A DNA stretch of 64,000 bases from Alteromonas sp. KUL42. GTDB lineage: Bacteria; Pseudomonadota; Gammaproteobacteria; Enterobacterales; Alteromonadaceae. The position numbers were made by a program, and so were the translations under genes. The stretch covers positions 248,001-312,000 of the forward strand of contig NZ_BJKK01000001.1 of the NCBI RefSeq assembly GCF_006538325.1, written 5' to 3'. The notes beneath the pieces are model-generated. The model was given only the letters and a program-made list of their open reading frames with translations. It did not search any database and was not told where the DNA came from. Positions 37,108-46,593 of this stretch are shown here, one piece after another. Numbering within the stretch: position 1 is the first letter of the stretch; each line of letters starts with the position of its first letter.

Positions 37108-38117
37108 TGAATTTATCAATAATGGCCAGTGAAACCCGAGAAACCCCTTCTGTGATTGCCAAGCAATTGGACAAAAACCAAGAAGCTGTTTCGCAATTAG
37201 TGGCGTCACTAAAGCAAATTAACCCTCATTTGATTTACATTATTGGGCGTGGCTCTTCCGACCATGCAGGGGTGTTTGGTAAGTACCTTTTTGAAACGCA
37301 AATGGGTATTCCCGTATGCAGTGCGGCGCTGTCTATTGCCGGTATTTTTGGTTCGCAGTTACAACTTAAAGGCGCTGTAGCGTTTGTTATATCTCAATCT
37401 GGTCGAAGCCCAGATATTTTGAATCAAGCGCGCTCTGCCAAACAAGGCGGCGCATTTACTGTGGCTTTTGTAAACGATGAAACGTCACCCCTAGCGGAGC
37501 TTGCCGATGCGGTTATTCCGTTGTCAGCCGGTGAAGAAAAAGCAGTAGCCGCTACCAAGAGCTTTATGGCTACATTATCAGCACTACTTCACGTATGTGC
37601 AACGTGGAGTGGTAATGCTGAATTACATGAAGGATTAAAGCAGTTACCTGCTCAGTTGGATAAGGTTATTGCGTCACCCATGCAATTAAGTAAAGCTTAC
37701 CTAGAAAATATGCGTAACACTGTGGTGTTAGGTCGAGGGTTTGGCTATGCAGTAGGGCGGGAAGTGGCACTTAAATTAAAAGAAGTGTTAGGCATTCACG
37801 CAGAGGCTTTTAGCAGTGCTGAATTTATTCACGGCCCGGTAACACTTGTGGAAAATAAACCAGACAAAAAAGTGAAGTTGATTGCGCTTAATGTGCATGA
37901 TGAGAGTGCATCATTTCACGATGACATGGTACAAAATGTAAAAGCGCGCGGCGCAGAGTGTATCGACTTAGGCATAGCCATGGACAACGTACATCCTCGT
38001 TTATCTGCACTTTTATTGATGCAGCGTTTCTATTTAGATATAGAACAAATCGCTCGCGAGTTCGGCCTAAACCCCGACACACCACCAGGGCTTAACAAGG
38101 TAACGAAAACCCAATGA
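37107..38117 (+). CDS. nagB: Glucosamine-6-phosphate deaminase, SIS-domain type (NagB-II)
   Basis: Converts glucosamine-6-phosphate to fructose-6-phosphate and ammonia. It is not the classical NagB fold but a GlmS isomerase-like protein with two SIS domains: IIGRGSSDHAGVFGKYLFET and ISQSGRSPDILNQARSAK (first), NTVVLGRGFGYAVGREVALKLKEVLGIHAEAFSSAEFIHGPVTLV (second). 336 residues. This nonorthologous NagB-II is the form known from the Shewanella/Alteromonadales GlcNAc pathway. Translation is coupled to nagK (1-base overlap) and to nagA (ATGA overlap). Confidence 0.92.
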   Translation: MNLSIMASETRETPSVIAKQLDKNQEAVSQLVASLKQINPHLIYIIGRGSSDHAGVFGKYLFETQMGIPVCSAALSIAGIFGSQLQLKGAVAFVISQSGRSPDILNQARSAKQGGAFTVAFVNDETSPLAELADAVIPLSAGEEKAVAATKSFMATLSALLHVCATWSGNAELHEGLKQLPAQLDKVIASPMQLSKAYLENMRNTVVLGRGFGYAVGREVALKLKEVLGIHAEAFSSAEFIHGPVTLVENKPDKKVKLIALNVHDESASFHDDMVQNVKARGAECIDLGIAMDNVHPRLSALLLMQRFYLDIEQIAREFGLNPDTPPGLNKVTKTQ

Positions 38118-39268
38118 TAAAGCAGACCGTATTCAGTAATGTGTTAGTAAAGGGTACTTGGCAGCAAGACCAAGTACTCACTATTGAAAAAGGTATCATC
38201 ACAGATATCACCCCGCTTTCTTCAATGCAAAGTGCGGGGAAAGCAGTGATGGATTTACCGCGCATTGATGGCACGGTAATACCGGGTTATGTGGATACTC
38301 AGGTTAACGGCGGAGGTGGGGTTATGTTTAACCACGCCACTAGCTACGAGAGTATTAAAGTGATGGCAAATGCTCACTTACAGTTCGGCTCTACCACACT
38401 GTTTCCTACGTTAATTACTGACGACATTGACACCATAGAGCAAGCCGCTGATGCCGTGGCAGAGGCGATTGCCGACGACCACCCGTCTATTTTGGGTGTG
38501 CACTTTGAAGGTCCGCATTTGTCGGTAGAAAAGAAAGGTGTGCACCTTCCTAAATATATTCGCGCGTTGTCAGATCGCGAATTAGCTACTTACACCCGTA
38601 AAGACATTGGCCAAGTTCTGGTAACAGTGGCGCCTGAAAATGTGCCATGCGACATTATTCGCGAGCTAGTTGAAAGTGGTGTTGTAGTTGCGCTTGGCCA
38701 TTCTAATGCGCCTTACGATATTGTTGAGCAAGCTATTGAAGCTGGCGCGACCGGGTTTACCCATTTGTACAATGCCATGTCGCCGTTGACATCGCGGGAG
38801 CCGGGTATGGTTGGGGCGGCGTTACTTCACGACAGCATTTGCGGACTTATTGTCGATCATCAACATGTTCACCCAAAAAGTGTTGCGTTGGCCTATAAAA
38901 CCAAAGGGCCAAATGAATTGATGTTGGTTACCGATGCCATGGCGCACGTGGGAGCCAGTGAACCCACAGTGGCATTTTTTGATACGCATATTACCCGTGA
39001 AGGCAACAAGTTGACTACGCCTGATGGCACGTTAGCAGGTAGCTGCTTAGATATGCACGGTGCCGTTACCAATAGCGTAAACGATATAAGTATTCCCCTG
39101 CGTCACGCCAGTGTGATGGCCAGCACCACACCTGCAATGTTTACCCATATACACAATAAAGTAGGTGAGATTGCCGTTGGGAAGTATGCCAATTTCCTTG
39201 TGCTTGATGATAACAAAGCGTTGGCAGAAGTTTGGCAACGCGGTAGCAAAATAAATAATAATAACTAA
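38114..39268 (+). CDS. nagA: N-acetylglucosamine-6-phosphate deacetylase
   Basis: Removes acetate from GlcNAc-6-phosphate. A 384-residue amidohydrolase with VIPGYVDTQVNGGGG, metal-binding LGVHFEGPHLS, ALGHSNAPYDIVEQAIEAGATGFTHLYNAMSPL (His ligands), IVDHQHVHP, and the catalytic Asp in LVTDAMAHVG. Close in length to E. coli NagA (382). Starts inside the nagB stop (ATGA) and is followed after 14 bases by nagP, so it is one operon. Confidence 0.96.
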   Translation: MIKQTVFSNVLVKGTWQQDQVLTIEKGIITDITPLSSMQSAGKAVMDLPRIDGTVIPGYVDTQVNGGGGVMFNHATSYESIKVMANAHLQFGSTTLFPTLITDDIDTIEQAADAVAEAIADDHPSILGVHFEGPHLSVEKKGVHLPKYIRALSDRELATYTRKDIGQVLVTVAPENVPCDIIRELVESGVVVALGHSNAPYDIVEQAIEAGATGFTHLYNAMSPLTSREPGMVGAALLHDSICGLIVDHQHVHPKSVALAYKTKGPNELMLVTDAMAHVGASEPTVAFFDTHITREGNKLTTPDGTLAGSCLDMHGAVTNSVNDISIPLRHASVMASTTPAMFTHIHNKVGEIAVGKYANFLVLDDNKALAEVWQRGSKINNNN

Positions 39269-39282
39269 GAGAGATTTTTGAC

Positions 39283-40635
39283 ATGACAACGCAAGCTCAC
39301 TCAGATGTACCCCACGCAGCGGGCGTAGCCCGTTATATTCCCATTTTAAGTATTGGGTTGTTGTTTTTCATTTTTGGTTTTATCACTTGGCTTAATGGGG
39401 CGTTGATTCCTTTTTTGCAAATGGTGTGTGAACTATCAGAAATACAGGCGTTGCTAATTGCGTTTTGCTTTTACATTGCGTACGTGGTGATGGCACTACC
39501 CATGGCCAAAATTCTTGAAAAAACAGGCTATCAAAAAGGCATGAGTTTAGGGTTAGGCATCATCGCTTTTGGGTGTTTGTTATTTGTTCCTGCAGCGCTA
39601 AGCGCCATGTTCCCTATCTTTCTATTAGCGCAGTTTGTGGTTGGCAGTGGTTTAACTATTCTGCAAACGGCATCTAACCCATTTATTGTGCGCCTTGGTA
39701 ATGAAGAAAGTGCAGCCGCGCGTATTGCGTTTATGGGGCTTTTGAACAAAGCCGCCGGTGTACTTGCGCCAATTGTATTTACCAGTTTGGTATTAAGTGG
39801 GTTGCCTGATGTGAATCAAGAATCGCTTAATGCTATGCCAATGGATACGCGTACTGCGCTTATTAATAATATGTCGGTATCACTCATTCAGCCGTATGTG
39901 GGTATGGCCATCGCCCTTGGTTTATTGGCATTGGTGTTTATGCGTTTGTCGTTGCCAAGCATTAATGACACTTCATCAAACGAGGCTTCATCAAACGAGG
40001 CTGCTTCGAGCGGTGATACAACACAAGATAAGAAAATTCTGCAATTTCCACATTTAGTGTTAGGCGCAGTTAGCTTGTTTTTCTATGTGGGTGTGGAGGT
40101 TATTGCCGGTGATACCATTGGTCTTTACGGTTCATCTATTGGCGTTGAAAATGCCACTACGCTTACGTCGTTCACTATGGTGGCAATGGTTATTGGCTAT
40201 GCCATTGGTTTGTTGTGTATTCCGCGCTTTATTTCACAGCAAACCGCATTGTTAAGTTCTGCGGTATTAGGCTTGATACTAACGACTTGCGTATTGTTAA
40301 GTTCGAATGCTGACATGGGTATTTCACAAGTGTTATGGGGCTGGCTAGGTGTGCCTTTGCTACCTAATTCGGTTGCCTGTATTGCATTACTTGGTTTGGC
40401 TAACGCATTGGTGTGGCCTGCAATTTGGCCGCTGGCATTGAATAATTTGGGCAAGTATACTGCACAGGGTTCTGCTCTTCTGATCATGGGGATTGCGGGT
40501 GGCGCAATATTGCCTATGGTATACGGTGGCGTAAGTGAGGCTTTAGGTGGGCAAACTGCGTATATCATTATGCTGCCTTGTTACTGCTTCATTGCATATT
40601 ACGCACTGTGGGGATGCAAGAAGCAAAGTTGGTAG
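39283..40635 (+). CDS. nagP: Major-facilitator N-acetylglucosamine permease
   Basis: A 450-residue inner-membrane symporter of the FucP/NagP branch of the MFS, with 12 predicted TM helices. The N-terminal helix FFIFGFITWLNGALIPFLQM matches the FucP-type pattern, followed by the conserved QTASNPFIVRLG after helix 4. The central cytoplasmic loop (about 226-250) is enlarged by a tandem SSNEA duplication. NagP is the known GlcNAc importer in Alteromonadales that lack a PTS for this sugar. It is the last gene of the nag operon. Confidence 0.92.
   Translation: MTTQAHSDVPHAAGVARYIPILSIGLLFFIFGFITWLNGALIPFLQMVCELSEIQALLIAFCFYIAYVVMALPMAKILEKTGYQKGMSLGLGIIAFGCLLFVPAALSAMFPIFLLAQFVVGSGLTILQTASNPFIVRLGNEESAAARIAFMGLLNKAAGVLAPIVFTSLVLSGLPDVNQESLNAMPMDTRTALINNMSVSLIQPYVGMAIALGLLALVFMRLSLPSINDTSSNEASSNEAASSGDTTQDKKILQFPHLVLGAVSLFFYVGVEVIAGDTIGLYGSSIGVENATTLTSFTMVAMVIGYAIGLLCIPRFISQQTALLSSAVLGLILTTCVLLSSNADMGISQVLWGWLGVPLLPNSVACIALLGLANALVWPAIWPLALNNLGKYTAQGSALLIMGIAGGAILPMVYGGVSEALGGQTAYIIMLPCYCFIAYYALWGCKKQSW
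39971..40000 (+). repeat. Perfect 15-bp tandem duplication inside nagP
   Basis: CTTCATCAAACGAGG occurs twice back to back, adding five residues (SSNEA) to the central cytoplasmic loop. Frame is kept. Confidence 0.9.
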
Positions 40636-40730
40636 GCTAATACAGGTATTGCTGGTGGCCTCGAATGAGAGTGCCACTAGCATGCTAATAGGTTGCCACT
40701 GGCAAAAAGGCGACTTGATTGAGTGTTGGC

Positions 40731-40780
40731 TTGGCCTTGGATTGGCCTTGGTTTAGTCTAGGCCTAGTCTAGAGTTAGAC
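40731..40780. repeat. Short direct and inverted repeats after nagP
   Basis: TTGGCCTTGG occurs at 40731 and 40742, followed by TAGTCTAGGCCTAGTCTAG, an 8-bp direct repeat around AGGCCT. It lies at the end of the intergenic gap where nagP and the next gene converge; no clear terminator is seen here. Confidence 0.55.
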
Positions 40781-41917
40781 CGCTAAATCAATTTGCTGTA
40801 ACGTGCCGCTACGCCCATCTTCAAAAAGAAAAAAGCTGCTGGCGCGCACAGATGCTTGAAGTTGGTTATCCCTATCTTTTACATCAAATGGCGTTGCTGT
40901 ATTTCCAAGGTAAAGCGCACCTACACCCAGCTCGCTTATTGGAATAATGACGTCATTGCCCTGCGCGTCTTTTTGGTAAAATTTAAGCTTGGAAAAGACA
41001 TCATCTCCTTCATCTATGAATTGGTTGCCGTCTTTATCAAATTTGGCAAGCTCGCTAAATCCATCACCGGTCAGTGCTCCAAACAATTCGCTGCCATCAT
41101 CAATTTTACCATTCTTATTTGTATCTATAGCCAAAAAGCCCGATGTGCCTGTGGCGAAGTGAATGTTGTCGGTCTTGCCATCACTATCAATGTCAAAGGC
41201 CACTTTGTCTTGAGTAAGGTTAAGTCCAAAGTGGTTTTGATTGTCTAAATTAAGAACCAGTGGGTCAGTGACCTCTACTTCGCCTACCTTCATCTCGACA
41301 CGATTTTCAATGTAAAACTGACGCTCTGAATAATGCGACATTGCAATAGTAATTGTTTCGCCGGTGTCGGTGATAAACTGCCCTTGTGCGCTAAATTGTC
41401 CAGCTTCTTGTTCTAAATAGCTTTCCTGATATTGATATATTAGGTCTGCCTTGGTTATTTGTAGGGGTTGTGTTTGTTGAGCTTGCGCATTGTTTGAACT
41501 ATCGGAATTGCTGCCAGTGCCACTTTTCCCCGCGCCACTTTGCGGGCTAACATAGTGAGATGTTTTTGATAGTGTAATTTCGTGGCCAGCCAGTTGCTCT
41601 ACCAACATCTTTAGCTGTGCGGTTTTGGCATCAAGCCCTTCGTCGTCGTTGTTATTTGTTTGGTCGTCGAGAGAGATAGAAGCAGCGTCGCTACTAGTGC
41701 TATTTTGAGCGGAATATTCCGATGCTAGTAATTGCCCTCGCTCAGACAGGTCGACATCATTACGCAGTGTTTCATTTCTTGTGCTGTTTTCTTCAATGAA
41801 ATTATTTGCGTTATTAGAAGAGGTAACAGGTCGCGTAATCAGTGATTCTTTTATTGAAACCGTTTCACTGTAGTGATGCCGGTAACCAAATTCTACCTGA
41901 CTTTGTGCAATTTTCAT
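40775..41917 (-). CDS. Hypothetical protein with EF-hand/calcium-like repeats
   Basis: A 380-residue protein with no signal peptide. Residues 1-150 are polar and low-complexity (N/S/T/Q-rich), the middle (about 160-220) is strand-rich, and the C-terminal half has calcium-binding-like loops: AFDIDSDGKTDNIHFATGTSGFLAID, TNKNGKIDDGSELFG and FDKDGNQFIDEGDDVFSKL, each D-x-N/D-x-D/N. A family with this C-terminal half is widespread in Vibrio, Shewanella and Alteromonas, where it is annotated as hypothetical. Role unknown; divergent from the CHASE kinase gene. Confidence 0.78.
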   Translation of the reverse strand: MKIAQSQVEFGYRHHYSETVSIKESLITRPVTSSNNANNFIEENSTRNETLRNDVDLSERGQLLASEYSAQNSTSSDAASISLDDQTNNNDDEGLDAKTAQLKMLVEQLAGHEITLSKTSHYVSPQSGAGKSGTGSNSDSSNNAQAQQTQPLQITKADLIYQYQESYLEQEAGQFSAQGQFITDTGETITIAMSHYSERQFYIENRVEMKVGEVEVTDPLVLNLDNQNHFGLNLTQDKVAFDIDSDGKTDNIHFATGTSGFLAIDTNKNGKIDDGSELFGALTGDGFSELAKFDKDGNQFIDEGDDVFSKLKFYQKDAQGNDVIIPISELGVGALYLGNTATPFDVKDRDNQLQASVRASSFFLFEDGRSGTLQQIDLAV

Positions 41918-42084
41918 TGTGTTGGGCCCTGTTTGTGAATAAATTCAAGGTACAACTGTGCTTAGCGTTGTTATCGGCTAGCACCTAAGAAACTTTATGA
42001 GTTTGTGAAAATAATGCCATTAGTCTACGGCGTGTTGCGTGCTATTATTATTTGGACGCCCACTAAAGGAAGTACAATTTAACT

Positions 42085-44778
42085 ATGTCGGCAGAAAGGA
42101 TTAAGAAGTCATCTTTACTAAGCAGTATCCTAAAGGCGCTTGGGCTTCCTTTTGTTATTTTTGTGATTGGCTATTTGTATGCCCTTCAGCTTGATAAAGA
42201 ATTTCAGGTAGAGCGGCAGATTCAGGTACAAAAGGCCGTGGAAGAACGTCTTGAACGAGTAAGTGAAGGTGTGGCTGAGCGCGTTACATTCTACTCTCGC
42301 GGTATTTCAAGTTTAAAAGCGGCTATATCTGCCTTTGGTACTGACAATCTGAACTATGCCTTTATGTATAATTATGCAGAGAGTCAGGATTATCGTACTA
42401 AATACCCTGGTGCTAGGGGGCTAGGTTTTATCAAACGAGTAGCGCATTCTGATATCACATCCTTTGTTCCGCAGGCTGCGAGTGATAGGCCAGATAACGT
42501 GTTTTCGGTAAAAACACTTAGGCCACATAGCAATAGCGCATACATCATTCAATACATCATGCCTGAAGAGGTGAACCTTCAGGCAATTGGACTCGACATT
42601 GGTTCTGAAACCATGCGGCGTACATCCGCTGATATTGCCTCGCAAACAAATTCGGTGCAGCTCACTGCGCCTATTACATTGGTTCAAGCTGACAACAAAG
42701 CTTATCAAGGTTTTTTAATATTACAGCCCGTTTTCAAAAGTGTTAGCCCTCCACAAGATGAGCAACAGCGTTTGGATGCAACAGTGGGCTGGACATATGC
42801 TCCTCTTTTAATTGAAGAAGTGCTGTCGTCATTAAGCAGTTTGAGAGGTGACGTGCAGTTAACAATTACCGATATTAAACACAGCTCCGATACCCCGTTT
42901 TTTGTTTCAACGTCAGAGTCTGTATTAACAGGCTATTCGGCTAGTCAAACGCTGCCGTTATTTGGTCGGGAATGGCAGTTAACGCTAACTGCGGATGAAG
43001 GGTTTGTTGCTAATTTACCACTTCCCAAGCAAAACCAAGCCTTCACCAATGCGATGGTGGTTGTAATTATTCTCATGCTTATTGCCTTTAGCGTGCAGTT
43101 AATTATTAACCGGCAGAATGAAGAGAAGGAGTTTAAGCGCAAACTGATATTGGCAAACCAAGAGGCGCTAAAAACTCACAATGAGCGACTTGAAAGAGAA
43201 GTAGAAGCGCGCACGCAAGCAATGGTGAAGTCTACTGTATTGCAAAAAAGTATACTTAAAGGGGCTGGTTATGCACTTATTGCAACAGATGAAGAGGGTA
43301 TAATCACGGTGTTTAACCCAGCGGCAGAAAAGTTACTTGGGTATTCTGCCGAAGAGATGCTTCATAAACATACGCCAGCAACTTTTCATCTAGAAGAAGA
43401 AGTGGTGGAGCGAGCACAGCTACTGTCGAATGAAATTGGCGACACTATTGCGCCTGGCTTTGAAGTGTTTGTTTTCAAAGCGCGACAAGGCAATACCGAT
43501 ACAAAACGTTGGACCTATGTGCGCAAGGATGGCAGCCAAGTACCAATAAAGCTGAGTGTGACAGCACTTCAAGATGAAAGTGGCCAGCTGTTTGGTTTTT
43601 TGGGGATAGCGTATGATCTCTCTGAACAGTTGGCACGAGAGCACGAATTACGATTAGCGAAAGAGCAAGCCGAGAGAGCGAACGAAGCAAAATCTCGTTT
43701 TCTCGCCAACATGAGCCATGAAATTCGCACGCCAATGAACGGCGTTTACGGCGCCTTACAAGTACTTAAAGAAGCCGTAGTCGATAGCAAAGAAAAAGGC
43801 CTTATCAATACCGCCATTCACTCGTGCCGAGCCCTTACCACCATCATCAATGACATACTCGACTTCTCAAAAATTGAAGCTGGAAAGCTGGTTATTGAAG
43901 AGCGTCCTTTTCAGCTAAGTGCGCTGTTAGATTTACTAGAAGCTGATTTAAATATAATGCGCGGGAAAAAGCCCATTGAACTGAGCTTTACAAATCAAAC
44001 CACGCACGATGTGTGGACTGGTGATGCAGTAAGAATAAATCAAATAATGCTTAATATTGGCTCGAATGCCATTAAGTTTACTGACCATGGCAAGGTGAGC
44101 ATTCAAGTTAAGCAAGCTACAGACAATACCCTGAAGTTTTTTATTACCGATACCGGTATTGGTATGTCACAAGCCGCATTAGATAGCTTGTTTAAACGTT
44201 TCGAGCAAGCTGATACGTCTACAACACGAAAGTATGGTGGCACGGGCTTAGGTATGGCAATTACTGATTCATTGGTCAAACTGATGAACGGTGACATTAA
44301 AGTAGTTAGCACGCCTGGGCAGGGCACCAAATTTATCGTGTCAATTCCGTTAGTTCCCAGTATTGAAGAGCCTCTGGATGCGTCGGCTAGTGAAAGCGAA
44401 GAGCAGCCAAGTACGCTTAAAGGGACAATTCTTGTGGCTGAAGATAACGAGATTAACCGAACTGTAATAGAGGTAATGCTAGATAAAGATGGCCTTACTT
44501 TGTATTTCGCTGAAAACGGAAAGCGCGCAGTGGAATTAGTTAGTGAAGTAAACCCCGATTTAATTCTGATGGATATTCAGATGCCAGAAATGGATGGCAT
44601 AGAAGCATGTAAAATAATTAAGTCATCGCATCCGCAAATTCCTATTATTGCTGTAACCGCCAATGCGATGGCAACAGATATTAGCCTGTATGAGTCGGTG
44701 GGGTTTGACAATTACCTCGCTAAACCCGTAGATATAGACATGCTTTACAGTGCAATTGGTGAGCATTTAAATTCATAA
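42085..44778 (+). CDS. CHASE-PAS hybrid sensor histidine kinase with receiver
   Basis: An 897-residue inner-membrane kinase. Order: TM helix (about 10-35), periplasmic CHASE domain (about 60-290, including YRTKYPGARGLGFIKRV), second TM helix (about 325-345), coiled coil, PAS domain (about 390-510, ALIATDEEGIITVFNPAAEKLLGYS), dimerisation domain with FLANMSHEIRTPMNGVYG, ATPase domain with MLNIGSNAIKFTDHG and YGGTGLGMAITDSLV, and a receiver (about 770-895) with AEDNEINR, LILMDIQMPEMDG and LAKPVD. CHASE domains bind small extracellular ligands. An exported nucleosidase gene follows 24 bases after the stop, so the two may be one signalling unit. Confidence 0.94.
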   Translation: MSAERIKKSSLLSSILKALGLPFVIFVIGYLYALQLDKEFQVERQIQVQKAVEERLERVSEGVAERVTFYSRGISSLKAAISAFGTDNLNYAFMYNYAESQDYRTKYPGARGLGFIKRVAHSDITSFVPQAASDRPDNVFSVKTLRPHSNSAYIIQYIMPEEVNLQAIGLDIGSETMRRTSADIASQTNSVQLTAPITLVQADNKAYQGFLILQPVFKSVSPPQDEQQRLDATVGWTYAPLLIEEVLSSLSSLRGDVQLTITDIKHSSDTPFFVSTSESVLTGYSASQTLPLFGREWQLTLTADEGFVANLPLPKQNQAFTNAMVVVIILMLIAFSVQLIINRQNEEKEFKRKLILANQEALKTHNERLEREVEARTQAMVKSTVLQKSILKGAGYALIATDEEGIITVFNPAAEKLLGYSAEEMLHKHTPATFHLEEEVVERAQLLSNEIGDTIAPGFEVFVFKARQGNTDTKRWTYVRKDGSQVPIKLSVTALQDESGQLFGFLGIAYDLSEQLAREHELRLAKEQAERANEAKSRFLANMSHEIRTPMNGVYGALQVLKEAVVDSKEKGLINTAIHSCRALTTIINDILDFSKIEAGKLVIEERPFQLSALLDLLEADLNIMRGKKPIELSFTNQTTHDVWTGDAVRINQIMLNIGSNAIKFTDHGKVSIQVKQATDNTLKFFITDTGIGMSQAALDSLFKRFEQADTSTTRKYGGTGLGMAITDSLVKLMNGDIKVVSTPGQGTKFIVSIPLVPSIEEPLDASASESEEQPSTLKGTILVAEDNEINRTVIEVMLDKDGLTLYFAENGKRAVELVSEVNPDLILMDIQMPEMDGIEACKIIKSSHPQIPIIAVTANAMATDISLYESVGFDNYLAKPVDIDMLYSAIGEHLNS

Positions 44779-44802
44779 TCGTTTAGTAAAGGGAGCGTTC
44801 TG

Positions 44803-45697
44803 TTGCGATATATCGTTGTTGCTATAAGTCTGCTGGTAAGTTGTGTGTGTTGGGCAACAAAGCCAATTCAAGTCGGTATTAGTCACTTCTGCCGATGCGC
44901 CAAAATCACCCATTATGATCCAAGGGCCCATGCCCATTGAAGCAGAATACTTTGCTAGCTTGCTCAAGGATGTGCGTATTGAACAGTCGGGCAACGCGAC
45001 ATTTTACATCGGTACGCTTAATCAGTACCCCGTAGTGGTGGCGAAAACAGGTAAAGGGCTTGAAAATACCGCGGCAGCGACGGCCATTGGTATTGAACGC
45101 TATCGTCCAATTGCCATAATTAACCAAGGCACTTCTGGTGGTCACGACCCAAGTTTGAATGTAGGCGATATTGTTTTAGGCAAGCGTGCTGTTAATGCAA
45201 GTAATTTCAAAACTGCGCGTTTAGCCAAAGGGCAAGGCTCTGAACCCATGCAGTGGTTACCTATGGATATTATGGCGTCTGAGGGTAGTGCAGGGGAAGG
45301 TGACAGTGCCGCAGATGCAGAAAAAATTCGCTACTACGCAGGCAATGCCGACTTACTCGCAATTGCACATTCGGTAAAAGGCAAATATGAACGCGGGAAG
45401 GTAGTAGAAGGTACCATTGGTAGCGGCAATTTTTGGAACAACGAGTTAGATCGCATTGCTTGGTTACATCAGCATTTAGGAACCAGCGTGGAAGAAATGG
45501 AAACCTCAGCCGCGGCGCAAATTGCGTTGGCTTATGATGTGCCGTTTCTAGGTATTCGGGTACTGTCTAACAATATTACCAATGGCGGACATTACGACCC
45601 CACAACGTCGGTAAGTTGCCAACAGTTTGTTAAAGTCGTAGTGCTGCAGTTTATTGAACAGCAGGTGGGAAAAGTAAGTACAAGTAAGTTCAAGTAA
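44803..45697 (+). CDS. Exported MTA/SAH-nucleosidase-like protein, with apparent 5' frameshift
   Basis: Phosphorylase-superfamily nucleosidase. Mature part: MIQGPMPIEAEYFASLL, AKTGKGLENTAAATAIGIE, AIINQGTSGGHDPSLNVGDIVLG, VEEMETSAAAQIA (catalytic Glu region) and an active-site Asn-containing SNNITNGGHY. The N-terminus RYIVVAISLLVSCVCWATKPIQV is a clear signal peptide from TTG 44803 (AAGGGAG ribosome site), but it is one frame off from the enzyme. Removing one G of the GG at 44875-44876 would give a continuous signal peptide plus enzyme, as in related exported nucleosidases. The only other start in the enzyme frame is GTG 44843, which would give a cytoplasmic protein. Lies 24 bases after the CHASE kinase. 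Confidence 0.83.
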
Positions 45698-45731
45698 GTA
45701 CGAGTAAGTCTTGCCTGTAACTTTACCCACA

Positions 45732-46232
45732 CTACAAAAACGATGACACCGATTTGTAAAGCTCTGCTGATCTTTCCTTAGATTGCGGGCCTAGTGCTTG
45801 TTCTTCGTTGGCCCGTTCATTGGCTTGGCGCAGCAATTCTTGAAGGGCTTCTTTTAACGTTTCTAGCTTGTCTTGCAGTTCAATAAGTTCTTTCTTTTGC
45901 GATTCGCTCAACGGTTTTTTAGCACTAAGGGCTTCAATGGCGTCTTCGGTTTTTTCAATTTCTTCTTTCAATTCGTCCATCTTTCCTTGATCCACACCTA
46001 ACCGGTTTAACAAAACCCGTTCAAATGCTTCTTCAAGAAAGGTTTTAGGGCGCTCTCCACCGGCAACAGCGGAGTCATTTACGCCTTCTTTGGTCGCTTC
46101 GGCGGCAAGTTCCTGCCCCTCTTTATAGTCAACAGCGGCTTGTGTATTCGTATCTTGCTCTGCTGAGGTAGTGCGGCTTCCTTCACCGTACAGCGATTGC
46201 CAGCGGTCGTAGTCTGACTTAGTTACAATCAT
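45732..46232 (-). CDS. Coiled-coil hypothetical protein
   Basis: A 166-residue hydrophilic protein with no signal or TM segment. The central and C-terminal part (about 80-150) is a long charged coiled coil with Leu heptads: MDELKEEIEKTEDAIEAL, LSESQKKELIELQDKLETLKEALQELLRQANE. The N-terminal third is polar (SDYDRWQSLYGEGS). Codon use resembles the surrounding genes, so it is probably real. Convergent with the nucleosidase gene. Function unknown; no family recognised. Confidence 0.75.
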   Translation of the reverse strand: MIVTKSDYDRWQSLYGEGSRTTSAEQDTNTQAAVDYKEGQELAAEATKEGVNDSAVAGGERPKTFLEEAFERVLLNRLGVDQGKMDELKEEIEKTEDAIEALSAKKPLSESQKKELIELQDKLETLKEALQELLRQANERANEEQALGPQSKERSAELYKSVSSFL

Positions 46233-46593
46233 AATTAATCCCTAAAATGTGCTGAGTGCCTGTAGAAGTAAAGACTGAAATAACGGCTAATGAGTTAGCT
46301 AGACTCGTAAAGTCTTTCGCAAGTTATTCGCACTTTATTATTCGCAAATTATGTCGCAAATTATGTGCCTGTTTGAAAAACCGAAAACGCATTAATACTT
46401 GGATTAGCTTTCGGGACCTATGTAATTTGTATTAAGTGTGAGTTGTATAACGAATATTTGATTTTCTGATGTTAGGGTGCGAATACATTTGCTTTTTAAA
46501 TGTATTGATAAATATTTCCAATTTGTTGCATAAAGGTTAGCTCACTATACTCAATGGCGTTTTCTACCTTTCAATTCAAAAAGAGTATGTGGA
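46233..46593. other. 361-base region upstream of gcvT, no gene
   Basis: AT-rich and without a coding signal. It contains a perfect tandem 12-mer TCGCAAATTATG at 46342-46353 and 46354-46365, and a few related ATTCGCA steps just before. No tandem glycine-riboswitch cores (two GG-rich aptamers) are visible, so gcvT regulation here must be by protein, promoter or another element. Confidence 0.65.

Noticed and set aside
46233..46593. Glycine riboswitch upstream of gcvT
   Set aside because: Expected in many bacteria at this position, but I could not find the two aptamer cores; only an AT-rich leader with a tandem 12-mer.
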